This document shows positions 26,255-34,710 of a stretch of 64,000 nt of DNA, in pieces. Origin of the DNA: G963717155 sp963717155. GTDB taxonomy: Bacteria > Actinomycetota > Thermoleophilia > Gaiellales > JALYLC01. The notes under the pieces are model-generated. The model did not search any database and had not been told where the DNA came from. It saw only the letters and a list, made by a program, of their open reading frames with translations. The DNA lies in assembly GCA_963717155.1 (NCBI GenBank), contig OY970326.1, positions 3,968,001-4,032,000 of the forward strand. The letters run 5' to 3'. The position numbers and the translations under genes are program-made. Position 1 is the first letter of the stretch; each line of letters begins with the position of its first letter.

Positions 26255-27892
26255 GTGAGCGCCACGCTGATCGCCCGGTCCCTCGCCGCAGGGCATGGGG
26301 ACCGCGCCCTGTTCTCGGGCCTGGACCTCGTGGTCGCCGGCGACGACGTCGTGGGGCTGGTCGGTGCGAACGGCGCGGGCAAGTCGACGCTACTCTCGAT
26401 CCTCGCCGGCCTGCAGGCTCCCGAGGAGGGCAGCGTCGAGCTGAGCCCCCGCACGGCGAGCGTCGGGTACCTGCCGCAGGAGGCCGAGCGACGGTCGGGT
26501 GAGAGCATTCGCGCCTTTCTCGCGCGCCGCACCGGCGTCGCGCCGGCGCAGGCCGCGATGGAGCGCGCAGCCGCCGCGCTCGCCGCGGGAGACGAGGGCG
26601 CCGAGGCGAGCTACGGCGACGCGCTCGAGCGCTGGCTGGCCCTCGGAGGCGCAGATCTCGACGAGCGCGCCGATGCCGCAGTCGGCGAGCTGGGTCTGCG
26701 CGTGACCCTCGACACGCCCATGGCGGCGCTCTCGGGCGGCCAGGCGGCGCGAGCGAGCCTCGCCTCGCTGCTGCTGAGCCGCTATGACATCTTCCTGCTC
26801 GACGAGCCGACGAACGACCTCGACCTCGACGGCCTCGAGCGCCTGGAGCGGTTCGTCTCGCGCATGCGCGCCGGCGCGGTGCTCGTCAGCCACGACCGCG
26901 AGTTCCTGGCGCGCACGGTCACCCGCGTCGTCGAGCTCGACCTCGCGCAACGTCAGGTGAACGTGTACGGCGGCGGCTACGACGCCTACCTCGAGGAGCG
27001 CGAGATCAAGCGGCGTCACGCGCGTGAGGCGTACGAGGGGTACGTCGACGCGCGGGGGTCGCTCGAGGAGCGTGCGCGGACCCAGCGGGCGTGGATGGAG
27101 AAGGGCGTGCGCAACGCGCGCCGCAAGGCCACCGACAACGACAAGATCGGCCGCAAGTACCGCGCAGAGTCGACCGAGCAGCAGGCCGCGAAGGCGAAGC
27201 AGACCGAGCGGCGCATCGAGCGACTGCAGGTGGTCGAGGCGCCGCGCCGCGAGTGGGAGCTGCGCATGGAGATCGCGGCGGCGCCGCGCGCGGGGGCAGA
27301 GGTCGCGCGGCTCGACGGCGCGACCGTGCGACGCGGCGCGTTCACGCTCGGCCCGGTGTCGCTGCACGTCGAGTGGGCCGATCGGATCGCGATCACCGGG
27401 GCGAACGGCTCGGGGAAGTCGACGCTGCTCGCAGCGCTCCTGGGACGCATCCCGCTGGACGCGGGCAGCGCTCGCCTCGGACCCGGCGTGGTGGTCGGCG
27501 AGGTCGATCAGGCACGGGCGAGGTTCCTCGGCGAGCGCCCGGTCCTCGAGGCGTTCGGTGCCGAGGTGCCGGACATGCTCACACCCGACGTCCGTACGCT
27601 GCTCGCCAAGTTCGGGCTGGTGGCCGACCACGTCGTTCGCCCGGCCGTGACGCTGTCGCCCGGCGAGCGGACGCGCGCGGGACTCGCGCTGCTCCAGGCC
27701 AGAGGAGTCAACCTGCTCGTCCTCGACGAGCCGACAAATCACCTCGACCTGCCCGCGATCGAACAGCTCGAGTCAGCCCTCGAGACCTACGAGGGGACCC
27801 TGCTGCTGGTGACGCACGACCGCCGCATGCTCGAGGCCGTCGAGACCAACCGCCGCCTCGACGTCGACGACGGACAGGTGCGCGAGCGCTGA
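26255..27892 (+). CDS. ABC-F family ATPase
   Basis: 545 residues from the GTG at 26255, 26 bp after the preceding gene; the open frame extends further upstream but only as a shadow. There are two complete ATPase domains. The first has GANGAGKSTLLSILAGL, LSGGQAARASLASLLL and FLLDEPTNDLDLD; the second has GANGSGKSTLLAALLG, LSPGERTRAGLALLQ and LVLDEPTNHLDLP. They are joined by a charged linker of about 80 residues (about 245-325). No transmembrane segments are present, as expected for ABC-F proteins that act on ribosomes. Roles range from translation factor to antibiotic resistance; the subgroup is not clear. Confidence 0.9.
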   Translation: MSATLIARSLAAGHGDRALFSGLDLVVAGDDVVGLVGANGAGKSTLLSILAGLQAPEEGSVELSPRTASVGYLPQEAERRSGESIRAFLARRTGVAPAQAAMERAAAALAAGDEGAEASYGDALERWLALGGADLDERADAAVGELGLRVTLDTPMAALSGGQAARASLASLLLSRYDIFLLDEPTNDLDLDGLERLERFVSRMRAGAVLVSHDREFLARTVTRVVELDLAQRQVNVYGGGYDAYLEEREIKRRHAREAYEGYVDARGSLEERARTQRAWMEKGVRNARRKATDNDKIGRKYRAESTEQQAAKAKQTERRIERLQVVEAPRREWELRMEIAAAPRAGAEVARLDGATVRRGAFTLGPVSLHVEWADRIAITGANGSGKSTLLAALLGRIPLDAGSARLGPGVVVGEVDQARARFLGERPVLEAFGAEVPDMLTPDVRTLLAKFGLVADHVVRPAVTLSPGERTRAGLALLQARGVNLLVLDEPTNHLDLPAIEQLESALETYEGTLLLVTHDRRMLEAVETNRRLDVDDGQVRER

Positions 27893-27946
27893 TCTGGGAC
27901 CGGCTCGAGCATGTCTCGAGGCCGGCCCCAGGTGCGCGCGTCGCCG

Positions 27947-28570
27947 CTACTTGCGGCGGTACGGATCGACGTAGACGTCGTCGATCTGCGTGGTGCCGCC
28001 AACCGCGGTGAAGCGGAAGGCGACGGCGGTCGTGCCCGTTATGGACAGCACGCTCAGGAGATTCGTGAAGAACAGGAAGGGCGGTGTCGGCTGCCACGAG
28101 GCGCCCGGGTAGATCGTGATGACCGGGAGCGCGAGCCTCCCGGTCAGGACGCTGACGGCGACTGCGCCGGTTCGCCCGGTCGCGAAGAACCGCAGGGTCG
28201 GCGAACCGAGGTCGACGCACACCCACGGCGTGGTCGCCGAGGCGTTCGCAGGCAGCGCGAGGGAGGAGCCCGCCGAGCCTGCCACGAACGGGTCGCCGCC
28301 GGGCTTGACCGTGGCGCCGCCGGTGAGCGACCACCCGGTCGCACCACCCTCGAAGCTCGCGCCCGGAACGAGGAAGTAGTCGTTCGAGTCCTGCCACGGC
28401 GAGAAGGGCTCGGACAGGACGCGCCCGGTGCACGGCGCCGAACCGCCCGTCACGAGCGCGACGGGCGTCAGAAGATCGCTGATGCTAGCCGCGCTCGCAG
28501 TGGGAGCGGCTGCTGCGCCGAACGCGAGGAGCGCGGTCGCGAGCAGCCGGCGGATGGATGGCTTGGTCAT
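27947..28570 (-). CDS. Secreted hypothetical protein
   Basis: 207 residues with a Sec signal (RRLLATALLAFGAAAAPTAS). The mature part is beta-rich: DSNDYFLVPGASFEGGATGW, then WVCVDLGSPTLRFFATGRTG, ending in FTAVGGTTQIDDVYVDPYRRK. This looks like a carbohydrate-binding-module or jelly-roll type fold. I cannot name a specific family. It is convergent with the ABC-F gene and divergent from the HD-GYP gene. Confidence 0.65.
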   Translation of the reverse strand: MTKPSIRRLLATALLAFGAAAAPTASAASISDLLTPVALVTGGSAPCTGRVLSEPFSPWQDSNDYFLVPGASFEGGATGWSLTGGATVKPGGDPFVAGSAGSSLALPANASATTPWVCVDLGSPTLRFFATGRTGAVAVSVLTGRLALPVITIYPGASWQPTPPFLFFTNLLSVLSITGTTAVAFRFTAVGGTTQIDDVYVDPYRRK

Positions 28571-28654
28571 CGGGCATCAGATCGAACCTCCGGGAAGGCA
28601 GAAAGAGTCGGCTCTCTCATGAGTGCGCTGGATCCGCCGTCCTGCGTACCTCTG

Positions 28655-28710
28655 ACGGGGGGTTTCCGCCTACAGCCGGCGACTTTTCGCGCCGATACCC
28701 CCGTAAGGGT
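28655..28710 (+). promoter_or_regulatory. Structured leader in front of the HD-GYP gene
   Basis: ACGGGGG (28655-28661) can pair with CCCCCGT (28698-28704), enclosing an inner hairpin CGGCG (28677-28681) / CGCCG (28690-28694). The ribosome-binding-like AAGGG (28705-28709) follows at once and could alternatively pair with the CCC of the outer stem. The ATG is at 28712. This matches no riboswitch class I recognise. Confidence 0.35.
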
Positions 28711-28711
28711 G

Positions 28712-30112
28712 ATGCGGGCCGCCGGCAATTCGACTGGCACGTCTGGCGCGGGGCACTCGCCGGAGCGCGAGGAGGTCCTCGTCGCGCAGACGCGTTCGCG
28801 CGCGCTCAGCCGGCCCGAGCTTCGCGAGTCGCTCGTGGGAGGAGCGATGGCGGCCGGCTTCGTCGTGACCGCGGCGATCGTCGCCGCCAGGTCGTGGCCG
28901 GCCGGTGGCGTGCCGCTCGCGGCCTGTGGCCTGGCAGTGGTAGCCCTGGCACTCGCGAGCATGGCCGAGTTCGAGATCGGCCGGGGCGCCGGCGTGCCGA
29001 CGCAGCTCGTCTTCGTTCCGGTGCTGCTGCTCTTGCCCACGGGCCTCGCACCCGTCCTCGTGATGGCGGCGTACGTGCTCGAACGGGCCGCCCACCGCGA
29101 CTGGCGCACGCGCAGCCTGCGGCTGCACATCACCGTCGGGTCGTGCTGGTTCTCGCTCGGGCCGACGCTGGTGCTGCTCGCCGCGGGTGTCGGCCCCCCG
29201 AGCTGGTCGCACTGGCCGGTGTACGTCCTCGCCTTCGCCGCGCAGATCGGCACCGATCTCGTGACGAGCGTGCTGAGCGAGTGGCTCGTCTTCGGACAGG
29301 CGGCGAGCACGACTGCGGGACATGTGGCTCGGACCGGCCTCATCGACGCCGCGCTGTCGCCGGCAGGGCTCGCGCTCGCGATCGCGGGACGCGGCGCGCT
29401 GGGCTGTGCGCTGCTCGCCGGACTGCCGCTGATCGTCCTGCTATGGCGGATGGCGGAGGATCGCGAGACGCGGATCGGCCAGGCGAGCGAGCTGGGCGAG
29501 GCCTACGAGGGCACGGCGCTCCTGCTCGGCGACGTCGTCGAGGCCGACGACGCCTACACGGGGAGCCATACGCGCGGTGTGGTCTGGCTCGTCGAACGCG
29601 TGTCGGAGCACCTGCAGCTCGAGATCGACGATCGACGCGACGCCAAGTTCGCGGCAATCCTCCACGACGTCGGCAAGATCCGCATGCCCGACGCGATCAT
29701 CAACAAGCCCGGCCGTCTGACGCCCGAGGAACGCGCCGTGATCGAGACGCACACGATCGAGGGGCAGAAGCTGCTCACACGCGTCGGCGGGCTGCTCGCC
29801 CACGTCGGCGTGATCATCCGGTCGTGTCACGAGCGCTGGGACGGAGACGGCTACCCCGATCGCCTGGCACGCGAGGCGATCCCGCTCCCGGCGCGCATCG
29901 TCTGCGTGTGCGACGCGTTCAACGCGATGATCACGGATCGTCCGTACCGGGCGCGACGCACGGTCGAGGAGGCGCTCGCCGAGCTCGACCGCTGCTCGGG
30001 CTCGCAGTTCGATCCGCGGGTCGTGACGGCCACGATCGAGGTGGTCACCGAGATCGCGGGCATCGACGGGGCCGATGACGCGTTGCGCTCGGGGCTTCCG
30101 CTCGCTGCCTGA
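28712..30112 (+). CDS. Membrane HD-GYP domain phosphodiesterase
   Basis: 466 residues from the ATG at 28712 (AAGGGTG just upstream; earlier in-frame starts exist at 28620 and before). Residues 35-255 hold about seven transmembrane helices (AGFVVTAAIVAAR, QLVFVPVLLLLPTGLAPVLV and others). The HD-GYP domain is intact: HTRGVVWLVERV, AAILHDVGKIRMPDAIINKP, SCHERWDGDGYPDRLAREAI, and FDPRVV at the end. It should hydrolyse cyclic di-GMP at the membrane. It lies upstream of the FTR1 permease gene, with an iron box between. Confidence 0.88.
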   Translation: MRAAGNSTGTSGAGHSPEREEVLVAQTRSRALSRPELRESLVGGAMAAGFVVTAAIVAARSWPAGGVPLAACGLAVVALALASMAEFEIGRGAGVPTQLVFVPVLLLLPTGLAPVLVMAAYVLERAAHRDWRTRSLRLHITVGSCWFSLGPTLVLLAAGVGPPSWSHWPVYVLAFAAQIGTDLVTSVLSEWLVFGQAASTTAGHVARTGLIDAALSPAGLALAIAGRGALGCALLAGLPLIVLLWRMAEDRETRIGQASELGEAYEGTALLLGDVVEADDAYTGSHTRGVVWLVERVSEHLQLEIDDRRDAKFAAILHDVGKIRMPDAIINKPGRLTPEERAVIETHTIEGQKLLTRVGGLLAHVGVIIRSCHERWDGDGYPDRLAREAIPLPARIVCVCDAFNAMITDRPYRARRTVEEALAELDRCSGSQFDPRVVTATIEVVTEIAGIDGADDALRSGLPLAA

Positions 30113-30153
30113 GAAGCGCATCTGATCGCCTTGTGCGGACGCGAGCGTGCCTC

Positions 30154-30172
30154 TAAGGTTAGGGCGCCCTAA
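30154..30172 (+). promoter_or_regulatory. IdeR/DtxR-type iron box
   Basis: The 19-bp site TAAGGTTAGGGCGCCCTAA contains a perfect 14-bp palindrome (TTAGGGCGCCCTAA, 30159-30172). It agrees at 14 of 19 positions with the DtxR/IdeR consensus TTAGGTTAGGCTAACCTAA. It lies 23 bp upstream of the FTR1 start, suggesting repression when iron is plentiful. Confidence 0.7.
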
Positions 30173-30195
30173 GGCCTGGAGAGCCCTCTCATCGC

Positions 30196-31212
30196 ATGAC
30201 GTTCACGACCCGGAATCGTTGGCTTCTCATCTCGCTCGTCGCCCTGCTCGGCGTCGTGCTGGTCGCGCAGGCGTTGGACGGCGGCGTCTCCGACCCGACC
30301 GCGACGCATCTGAGCCCGGGCGCGGCGTCGTTCAACAGCGGGCTCCTGGTCTTCCGCGAGGGACTCGAGTCGATCCTCGTGCTGATGGCGATCGTCGCCA
30401 GCCTGATGGGGCGTAACCAGAGCCTTCGGAGGCCGATCGCGCTCGGGGCGGCGATCGGGGTGGCCGTCTCGGTGGTCACCTGGTTCGCGGCCGTCTGGAT
30501 CGAGGCTCGGCTCGCCTCGCTGGGCATCTCGCCGCTCGGCATGCAGGCAGCGACCGGCCTCCTCGCGATCGCGGTGCTGCTCCTCGTGATGAACTGGTTC
30601 TTCCATCGCGTCTACTGGACCGGCTGGATCTCGCACCACAACCGCACCAAGAAGGGGCTGCTTGCGCTGACCGGCCCCGGGGCGGCCCGGAAGATCTTCG
30701 TCGGGCTGGCCGTGCTCGGCTTCGCGAGCGTCTATCGCGAGGGCTTCGAGGTCGTCCTCTTCCTCCAGAGCATGCGCCTGAGCTACGGCTCGGCGACGGT
30801 GCTGCAGGGTGTGGCAGTCGGGCTCGCGCTCGTCGCGGTCGTCGCAGCGATCACGTTCCTGAACCACCACCGTCTGCCGTACCGGCGGATGCTCGTGGTG
30901 ACGGGCGCGATGCTCGGCGTGGTGCTCGTCGTGATGGTCGGCGAGCAGGTGCAGGAGATGCAGCAGGCGGGCTGGATCGGGACCACGACCATCGGCGTCG
31001 CCTTCCCGAACTGGCTCGGCACCTGGTTCGCGACCTTCGCCACCGTCGAGGGACTGGCGGCGCAGGCGATCGCGGCCGGAGTCGTGGTCGGCTCGTACCT
31101 GGTCGCGAGCGAGGTGCAGGTGCGACGTCCGGCGCGCCGTGGCGCCCGCCCGGCCAGCGTGCTCGCACGCGCGCCTCTCACGGACGAGGAAGCCGCTCTC
31201 AGAGCCGGCTGA
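30196..31212 (+). CDS. FTR1 family high-affinity iron permease (EfeU-like)
   Basis: 338 residues with seven or so transmembrane helices and the two REGLE-type iron motifs: LLVFREGLESILVLMAIV (about 50-67) and SVYREGFEVVLFLQSM (about 178-193). This is typical of FTR1/EfeU permeases that pass Fe(III) generated by a partner oxidase. No EfeO/EfeB partner lies next to it; a Dyp-type peroxidase (the EfeB family) is in the window at 7349, but far away. The ATG at 30196 is used. An IdeR-like box upstream implies iron repression. Confidence 0.88.
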   Translation: MTFTTRNRWLLISLVALLGVVLVAQALDGGVSDPTATHLSPGAASFNSGLLVFREGLESILVLMAIVASLMGRNQSLRRPIALGAAIGVAVSVVTWFAAVWIEARLASLGISPLGMQAATGLLAIAVLLLVMNWFFHRVYWTGWISHHNRTKKGLLALTGPGAARKIFVGLAVLGFASVYREGFEVVLFLQSMRLSYGSATVLQGVAVGLALVAVVAAITFLNHHRLPYRRMLVVTGAMLGVVLVVMVGEQVQEMQQAGWIGTTTIGVAFPNWLGTWFATFATVEGLAAQAIAAGVVVGSYLVASEVQVRRPARRGARPASVLARAPLTDEEAALRAG

Positions 31213-31312
31213 AGACCTTCTTCGCGAGCCGGGACCGCTGCCGCGAGCGGTAGCGTGCAGGAACGGATCGCATGCATCGGCTCAGTTCACTCCCCGTCGA
31301 GAAGGTGTCCCC

Positions 31313-31696
31313 ATGGTCAAGGTGATCTTCCTGTTCCGGTTCCGCGCGGACCGGGATCCCGAGGACGTGCGCCGTTGGTGGCTGAACGATCACGGGGCGA
31401 TCGCGCTCCGGAACCTCGGCATGAAGCGCTACGTGCAGAACCACTTCGTCGGGGCGATCGACGCGGCCCACGCCGAAGCCGGGCTGGGCTACGACGGATG
31501 CGTCGAGGTGTGGTTCGACGATCTCGACGCCTACGAGCGGACGATGGCGAGCCCGGAGTGGAAGGCGCTCGAGGAGGATGGCCCGAACGGCCTCGACATG
31601 ACCTCGCTGATGGGCGGCTTCGTCGTCGAGCACGTGATGCGCTGGGACGCAGACCCCGACCGCCGCCCGTACACGGCGACCACGCGCGTCACCTAG
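31313..31696 (+). CDS. EthD-like dimeric alpha/beta barrel protein
   Basis: 127 residues from the ATG at 31313, with AAGGTG upstream. The sequence MVKVIFLFRFRADRDPEDVR, RWWLNDHGAIALRNLGMKRY and the second-half AYERTMASPEWKALEEDG match the EthD family, small barrel proteins linked to ether or aromatic degradation. The WW-N-H motif at the N-terminal helix is the usual family signature. No oxidase partner is adjacent; the role here is open. Confidence 0.75.
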   Translation: MVKVIFLFRFRADRDPEDVRRWWLNDHGAIALRNLGMKRYVQNHFVGAIDAAHAEAGLGYDGCVEVWFDDLDAYERTMASPEWKALEEDGPNGLDMTSLMGGFVVEHVMRWDADPDRRPYTATTRVT

Positions 31697-31723
31697 CCAC
31701 CTGGAGCGAACGGGGCCTCGCCC

Positions 31724-32002
31724 TCACGGAGAGGGCGGAAGCGCAGCGGTCCGGTTCGCCTTCGGGTAGAGCACCCAGAACGCCTTCGGCGCGGCCAGCT
31801 CGCTGCGGTGCTCGTCGAGCACGCGCCGCAGCGAGTCGCTGTCATCGGCGAACACGAGCGCGGTCGTCGCGAGGCCGGGCCCGGCGACCTGCTGCACGCT
31901 TGCGGGCAGCGGTTCGACGAGCCCGGTGCGGGACGGGTGCGACGACCACAGGCTCGTGTTCGGCCTGATGAGCAGCTTCTCGCTGACGGACTTCGTGGAC
32001 AA
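31724..32002 (-). CDS. DUF3052-like protein, C-terminally shortened
   Basis: 92 residues. SVSEKLLIRPNTSLWSSHPS, TTALVFADDSDSLRRVLDEH and KAFWVLYPKANRTA resemble a common actinobacterial small protein, annotated DUF3052-like, that is usually about 130 residues. Here the frame stops right after the PKxNR motif, so the last 40 or so residues are missing. It could be a natural short form or 3' truncation. It follows the VOC gene on the same strand with a 7-bp gap. Confidence 0.5.
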   Translation of the reverse strand: MSTKSVSEKLLIRPNTSLWSSHPSRTGLVEPLPASVQQVAGPGLATTALVFADDSDSLRRVLDEHRSELAAPKAFWVLYPKANRTAALPPSP

Positions 32003-32009
32003 GGAGGTC

Positions 32010-32423
32010 CTAGCGCTGCGCCATGCGGATCTGGTTTCCGGACGAGTCGCGGAACCCCGCGTCGATGCCGTACGGCTGCTCGGTCGGCTCCTGGATGAAC
32101 TCGACGCCGCGGCCGCTCAGCTCCTCGAACGTCGCGTTGCAGTCATCCGTCGCGAAGAACAGTCCGCTCGCAACGCCCTTCGCGACCAGGCTCTTGATCT
32201 GGGCCTGGGTCTCGGCCTCGAACACCGGCGGCCCCGGCACCGTCATCAGCGCGAGCGCGACATCCGGCTGGCCGGGCACGCCGACCGTGAGCCAGCGGAA
32301 GTTCCCGAGCTCGGGCACGGTGACGTCCTCGCGCAGCTCCATTCCGAGCTTCTCGGTGTAGAACGCAAGGGCCTCGTCCTGGTCGTTCACCCACACGGAC
32401 ACGTTCGTGAGCTTCTTCAACAT
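32010..32423 (-). CDS. VOC family protein
   Basis: 137 residues from the ATG at 32423 (GGAGG six bases upstream). It has NVSVWVNDQDEALAFYTEKL, then GNFRWLTVGVPGQPDVALAL and the C-terminal half ending EPTEQPYGIDAGFRDSSGNQ. This is the common actinobacterial glyoxalase/bleomycin-resistance-like type. It is followed upstream by a divergently unrelated AraC gene on the same strand (32464-32904). A close paralogue lies at 39108-39522, also beside an AraC gene. Confidence 0.82.
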   Translation of the reverse strand: MLKKLTNVSVWVNDQDEALAFYTEKLGMELREDVTVPELGNFRWLTVGVPGQPDVALALMTVPGPPVFEAETQAQIKSLVAKGVASGLFFATDDCNATFEELSGRGVEFIQEPTEQPYGIDAGFRDSSGNQIRMAQR

Positions 32424-32463
32424 CTGTCTTCCTCCGGCCTGGTTGGAACGGTCGGAGACCACG

Positions 32464-32904
32464 CTAATCGCGCCGCGCGCGCCTGTCTTCTCCAAACCTG
32501 CTCGATTGCGGCCGGGTCCAGGCGAGCACCACGCACGTCGGGATCTGGGCCCGCTCGGCGGCGGGTGGATGGGCGGCGCGATAGGCCGCCGGCGGACGCC
32601 CGAACGTCCGCGTGAAGCTGGTCGTGAACGACCCGACGCTGCGCAGGCCGACGGCGAGGCAGATCTCGGCGACCGGGCGATCGGTGTTGCGCAGCAGGGC
32701 AGCGGCACGCTCCATCCGCCGCATGAGGAGGTACTGGTGCGGCGTCTCGCCGAACGTCCGGCGGAACTCGCGGCTGAAGTGCGCCGGCGAGAGTCGGGCT
32801 GCGCGGGCGAGAGCCGGGACATCGAGAGGCTCGCGGTAGCGGGCGTCGACGAGGTCCTTCGCGCGCAGCAGGTGCCTGGCCGGCTCGACAGGCGTCAGCG
32901 ACAT
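32464..32904 (-). CDS. AraC family regulator (HTH domain only)
   Basis: 146 residues from the ATG at 32904. The two helix-turn-helix motifs are ALARAARLSPAHFSREFRRT and ICLAVGLRSVGSFTTSFTRT. There is no N-terminal ligand-binding domain, so this is the short AraC type that in actinomycetes often sits beside a VOC gene. It lies 40 bp upstream of the VOC gene at 32010 on the same strand and probably controls it. It is divergent from the B3/4 gene with 21 bp between starts. Confidence 0.85.
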   Translation of the reverse strand: MSLTPVEPARHLLRAKDLVDARYREPLDVPALARAARLSPAHFSREFRRTFGETPHQYLLMRRMERAAALLRNTDRPVAEICLAVGLRSVGSFTTSFTRTFGRPPAAYRAAHPPAAERAQIPTCVVLAWTRPQSSRFGEDRRARRD

Positions 32905-32925
32905 GCGTGGGAGTATTGCGAGGAC

Positions 32926-33618
32926 GTGAGTGATCCGTTTCCGATCGAGATCGATGCCGAGATCTGCCGACGCTTCCCGAGCTTCCGGGTGCTCGTGATC
33001 CGCGTGGACGACCTGGCGAACGGCGCGAGCGACGAGCACAGCGAACTGCTTCTCCGAACCTCGGAGCAAGCGGCGCGCGCGCGGTTCGGCGATCGCCCCG
33101 CCTCCAGCCATCCCCACGTCCAGGCGTGGCGCGAGGCGTACAGCGCCCTCGGCTCGAAGCCCAGCCGGTACTTCTCATCGGTCGAGAGCCTGCTTCGGCG
33201 GGTCCTGCGCGGCGACGAGCTCCCGACGGTGAACCGCGCCGTGGACGCCTACAACGCGATCAGCATCGAGCACGTCCTGCCGGCCGGCGGCGAGGACTGG
33301 AGCCGGGTCGCACCTCCCCTGCGGCTGGGCGTTGCCCGAGGCGGCGAGGCGTTCTCCGGCATCGACGGTCGGAGCGAGCCCGTCGATGCAGGCGAGGCGA
33401 TCTGGTACGACGCCGCGGGAGTCACGTGCCGGAGGTGGAACTGGCGTCAGGGGGTGCGCACCCGCCTGACCGAGAGCAGCACCGCGGCGTATTTCGTGCT
33501 CGAGCGGCTCGAGCCGTTCCCCGTCGCCGACTTGCTCGCGGCCGGCGACGGGCTCGAGGTCGCTGTGCGTGGGCTGTCACCCGGCTGCCAGATCACACGG
33601 CACGTGCTCCCGGAGTAG
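32926..33618 (+). CDS. B3/B4 tRNA-binding domain protein (free-standing)
   Basis: 230 residues from the GTG at 32926. The pattern (VSDPFPIEIDAEICRRFPSF, then AWREAYSALGSKPSRYFSSV, LPTVNRAVDAYNAISIEHVL, and AIWYDAAGVTCRRWNWRQGV) is that of the B3/B4 domain found in the beta subunit of phenylalanyl-tRNA synthetase, here on its own. Free-standing copies are presumed to edit misacylated tRNA or bind tRNA or modified amino acids. It is divergent from an AraC regulator. Confidence 0.8.
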   Translation: MSDPFPIEIDAEICRRFPSFRVLVIRVDDLANGASDEHSELLLRTSEQAARARFGDRPASSHPHVQAWREAYSALGSKPSRYFSSVESLLRRVLRGDELPTVNRAVDAYNAISIEHVLPAGGEDWSRVAPPLRLGVARGGEAFSGIDGRSEPVDAGEAIWYDAAGVTCRRWNWRQGVRTRLTESSTAAYFVLERLEPFPVADLLAAGDGLEVAVRGLSPGCQITRHVLPE

Positions 33619-33677
33619 CCATCCGCCCCGTATGCTCGCGATGCGAGTCCACCGGATACACGACGCCAGGAGCCCGA

Positions 33678-33941
33678 ATGCCCACCGTGATGGCACACCA
33701 CGAGGTGAAGGACACAGCGCACTGGCTCTCCTCTTCGAGGCGGGAGGAGTTCTTCGGCCCCCTTGGAGTCACGAACATCCGCACGTTCGTCGACCCGCAG
33801 AACCCGAACCGCGTCGGGGTGCTGATGGACGTGCCCGACATGGACGTCGTGATGGCCGCCATGGAGAAGCCGGAGGCGGCCGAGACGATGGCACACGACG
33901 GCGTGCTGCCCGAGACCCTCGTGATCCTCGTCGAGGCGTAA
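33678..33941 (+). CDS. Small conserved hypothetical protein
   Basis: 87 residues starting MPTVMAHHEVKDTAHWLSSS. FVDPQNPNRVGVLMDVPDMD and a short C-terminal helix give an alpha/beta ferredoxin-like pattern. No residue set suggests an enzyme. It lies between the B3/4 gene and another small barrel gene on the same strand. Confidence 0.6.
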   Translation: MPTVMAHHEVKDTAHWLSSSRREEFFGPLGVTNIRTFVDPQNPNRVGVLMDVPDMDVVMAAMEKPEAAETMAHDGVLPETLVILVEA

Positions 33942-33988
33942 GGCGCTCAACCCCTCTCCCGTCCACCCGCACGTTGGAGGCCACTGGT

Positions 33989-34288
33989 ATGGCGCAAGGA
34001 CTGATCCTGGAGTTCGACGGCATCGGCAAGAGCGAGTACGTCGCCGTGAACGGCCGGCTGGGAATCGACCCGGACACCGGGCAGGGCGACTGGCCGGCCG
34101 GACTGGTGTTCCACGCCGGCGGCGAGAAGCCCGGCGGCTTCGTGGTGTTCGAGGTCTGGGAGTCGCAGGAGGCTCAGGCGGCATTCATGAACGACCGGCT
34201 CGGACGTGCGCTTCAGGAGGGCGGCATCACCGGCCCTCCGTCGCGCGTCGAATGGCTCGAGCTTGCCGCGTACCGGAGCCCTGGCTGA
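33989..34288 (+). CDS. Small ferredoxin-like barrel protein, paralogue of 11233-11514
   Basis: 99 residues from the ATG at 33989, with GGAGG 11 bases upstream. WPAGLVFHAGGEKPGGFVVF and EVWESQEAQAAFMNDRLGRA parallel the protein at 11233-11514 in order and spacing. ABM-like fold inferred; no function can be assigned. Confidence 0.6.
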   Translation: MAQGLILEFDGIGKSEYVAVNGRLGIDPDTGQGDWPAGLVFHAGGEKPGGFVVFEVWESQEAQAAFMNDRLGRALQEGGITGPPSRVEWLELAAYRSPG

Positions 34289-34317
34289 GGCACCGCTTCC
34301 CCGACCATGCGCCGAGG

Positions 34318-34710
34318 TCACGAGGCGATCGCGACCACCACCGACAGCACCACCGTGATGGCGGCGACGACCAGCGCGGCCGTCGCCGTGCGGCTGCGGC
34401 CGGCGCGCCGCGTCTCGAGCGCGACGAGCGCGGCGCCGCCTGCGAGCACCACGCTGAAGAGCCCCAGCCAGAAGAGCGCCACCGATACGAGTCCGAGGGC
34501 GGCAAGGGCGACCGCCGTTCGGCCCGTCGGTCGCACGCGTCGTGCGAGCACGAACGTCACGGCTGCGAGCGCGAACACGATCAACAGCTCGATCGCGAGC
34601 TCACGGCCCGTGGCACCGTCTCGGTGCCCCTTGAGCACGGTGTAGGCGGTCAGCGCGATGGCGGCCGCGGTGCTCCAGAGGGGAATCGACTTCTCTGCCT
34701 GCGCGTACAT
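34318..34710 (-). CDS. Four-helix membrane protein, hypothetical
   Basis: 130 residues with four hydrophobic segments: WSTAAAIALTAYTVL, LAIELLIVFALAAVTFVLA, VALAALGLVSVALFWLGLF and TAALVVAAITVVLSVVVAI. No charged motif hints at a transport function. It is divergent from the histidine kinase gene. Confidence 0.6.
   Translation of the reverse strand: MYAQAEKSIPLWSTAAAIALTAYTVLKGHRDGATGRELAIELLIVFALAAVTFVLARRVRPTGRTAVALAALGLVSVALFWLGLFSVVLAGGAALVALETRRAGRSRTATAALVVAAITVVLSVVVAIAS

Noticed and set aside
27911..28711. N-terminal extension of the HD-GYP protein
   Set aside because: The upstream frame is antisense to the secreted protein gene at 27947-28570 and shows no domain or membrane pattern.
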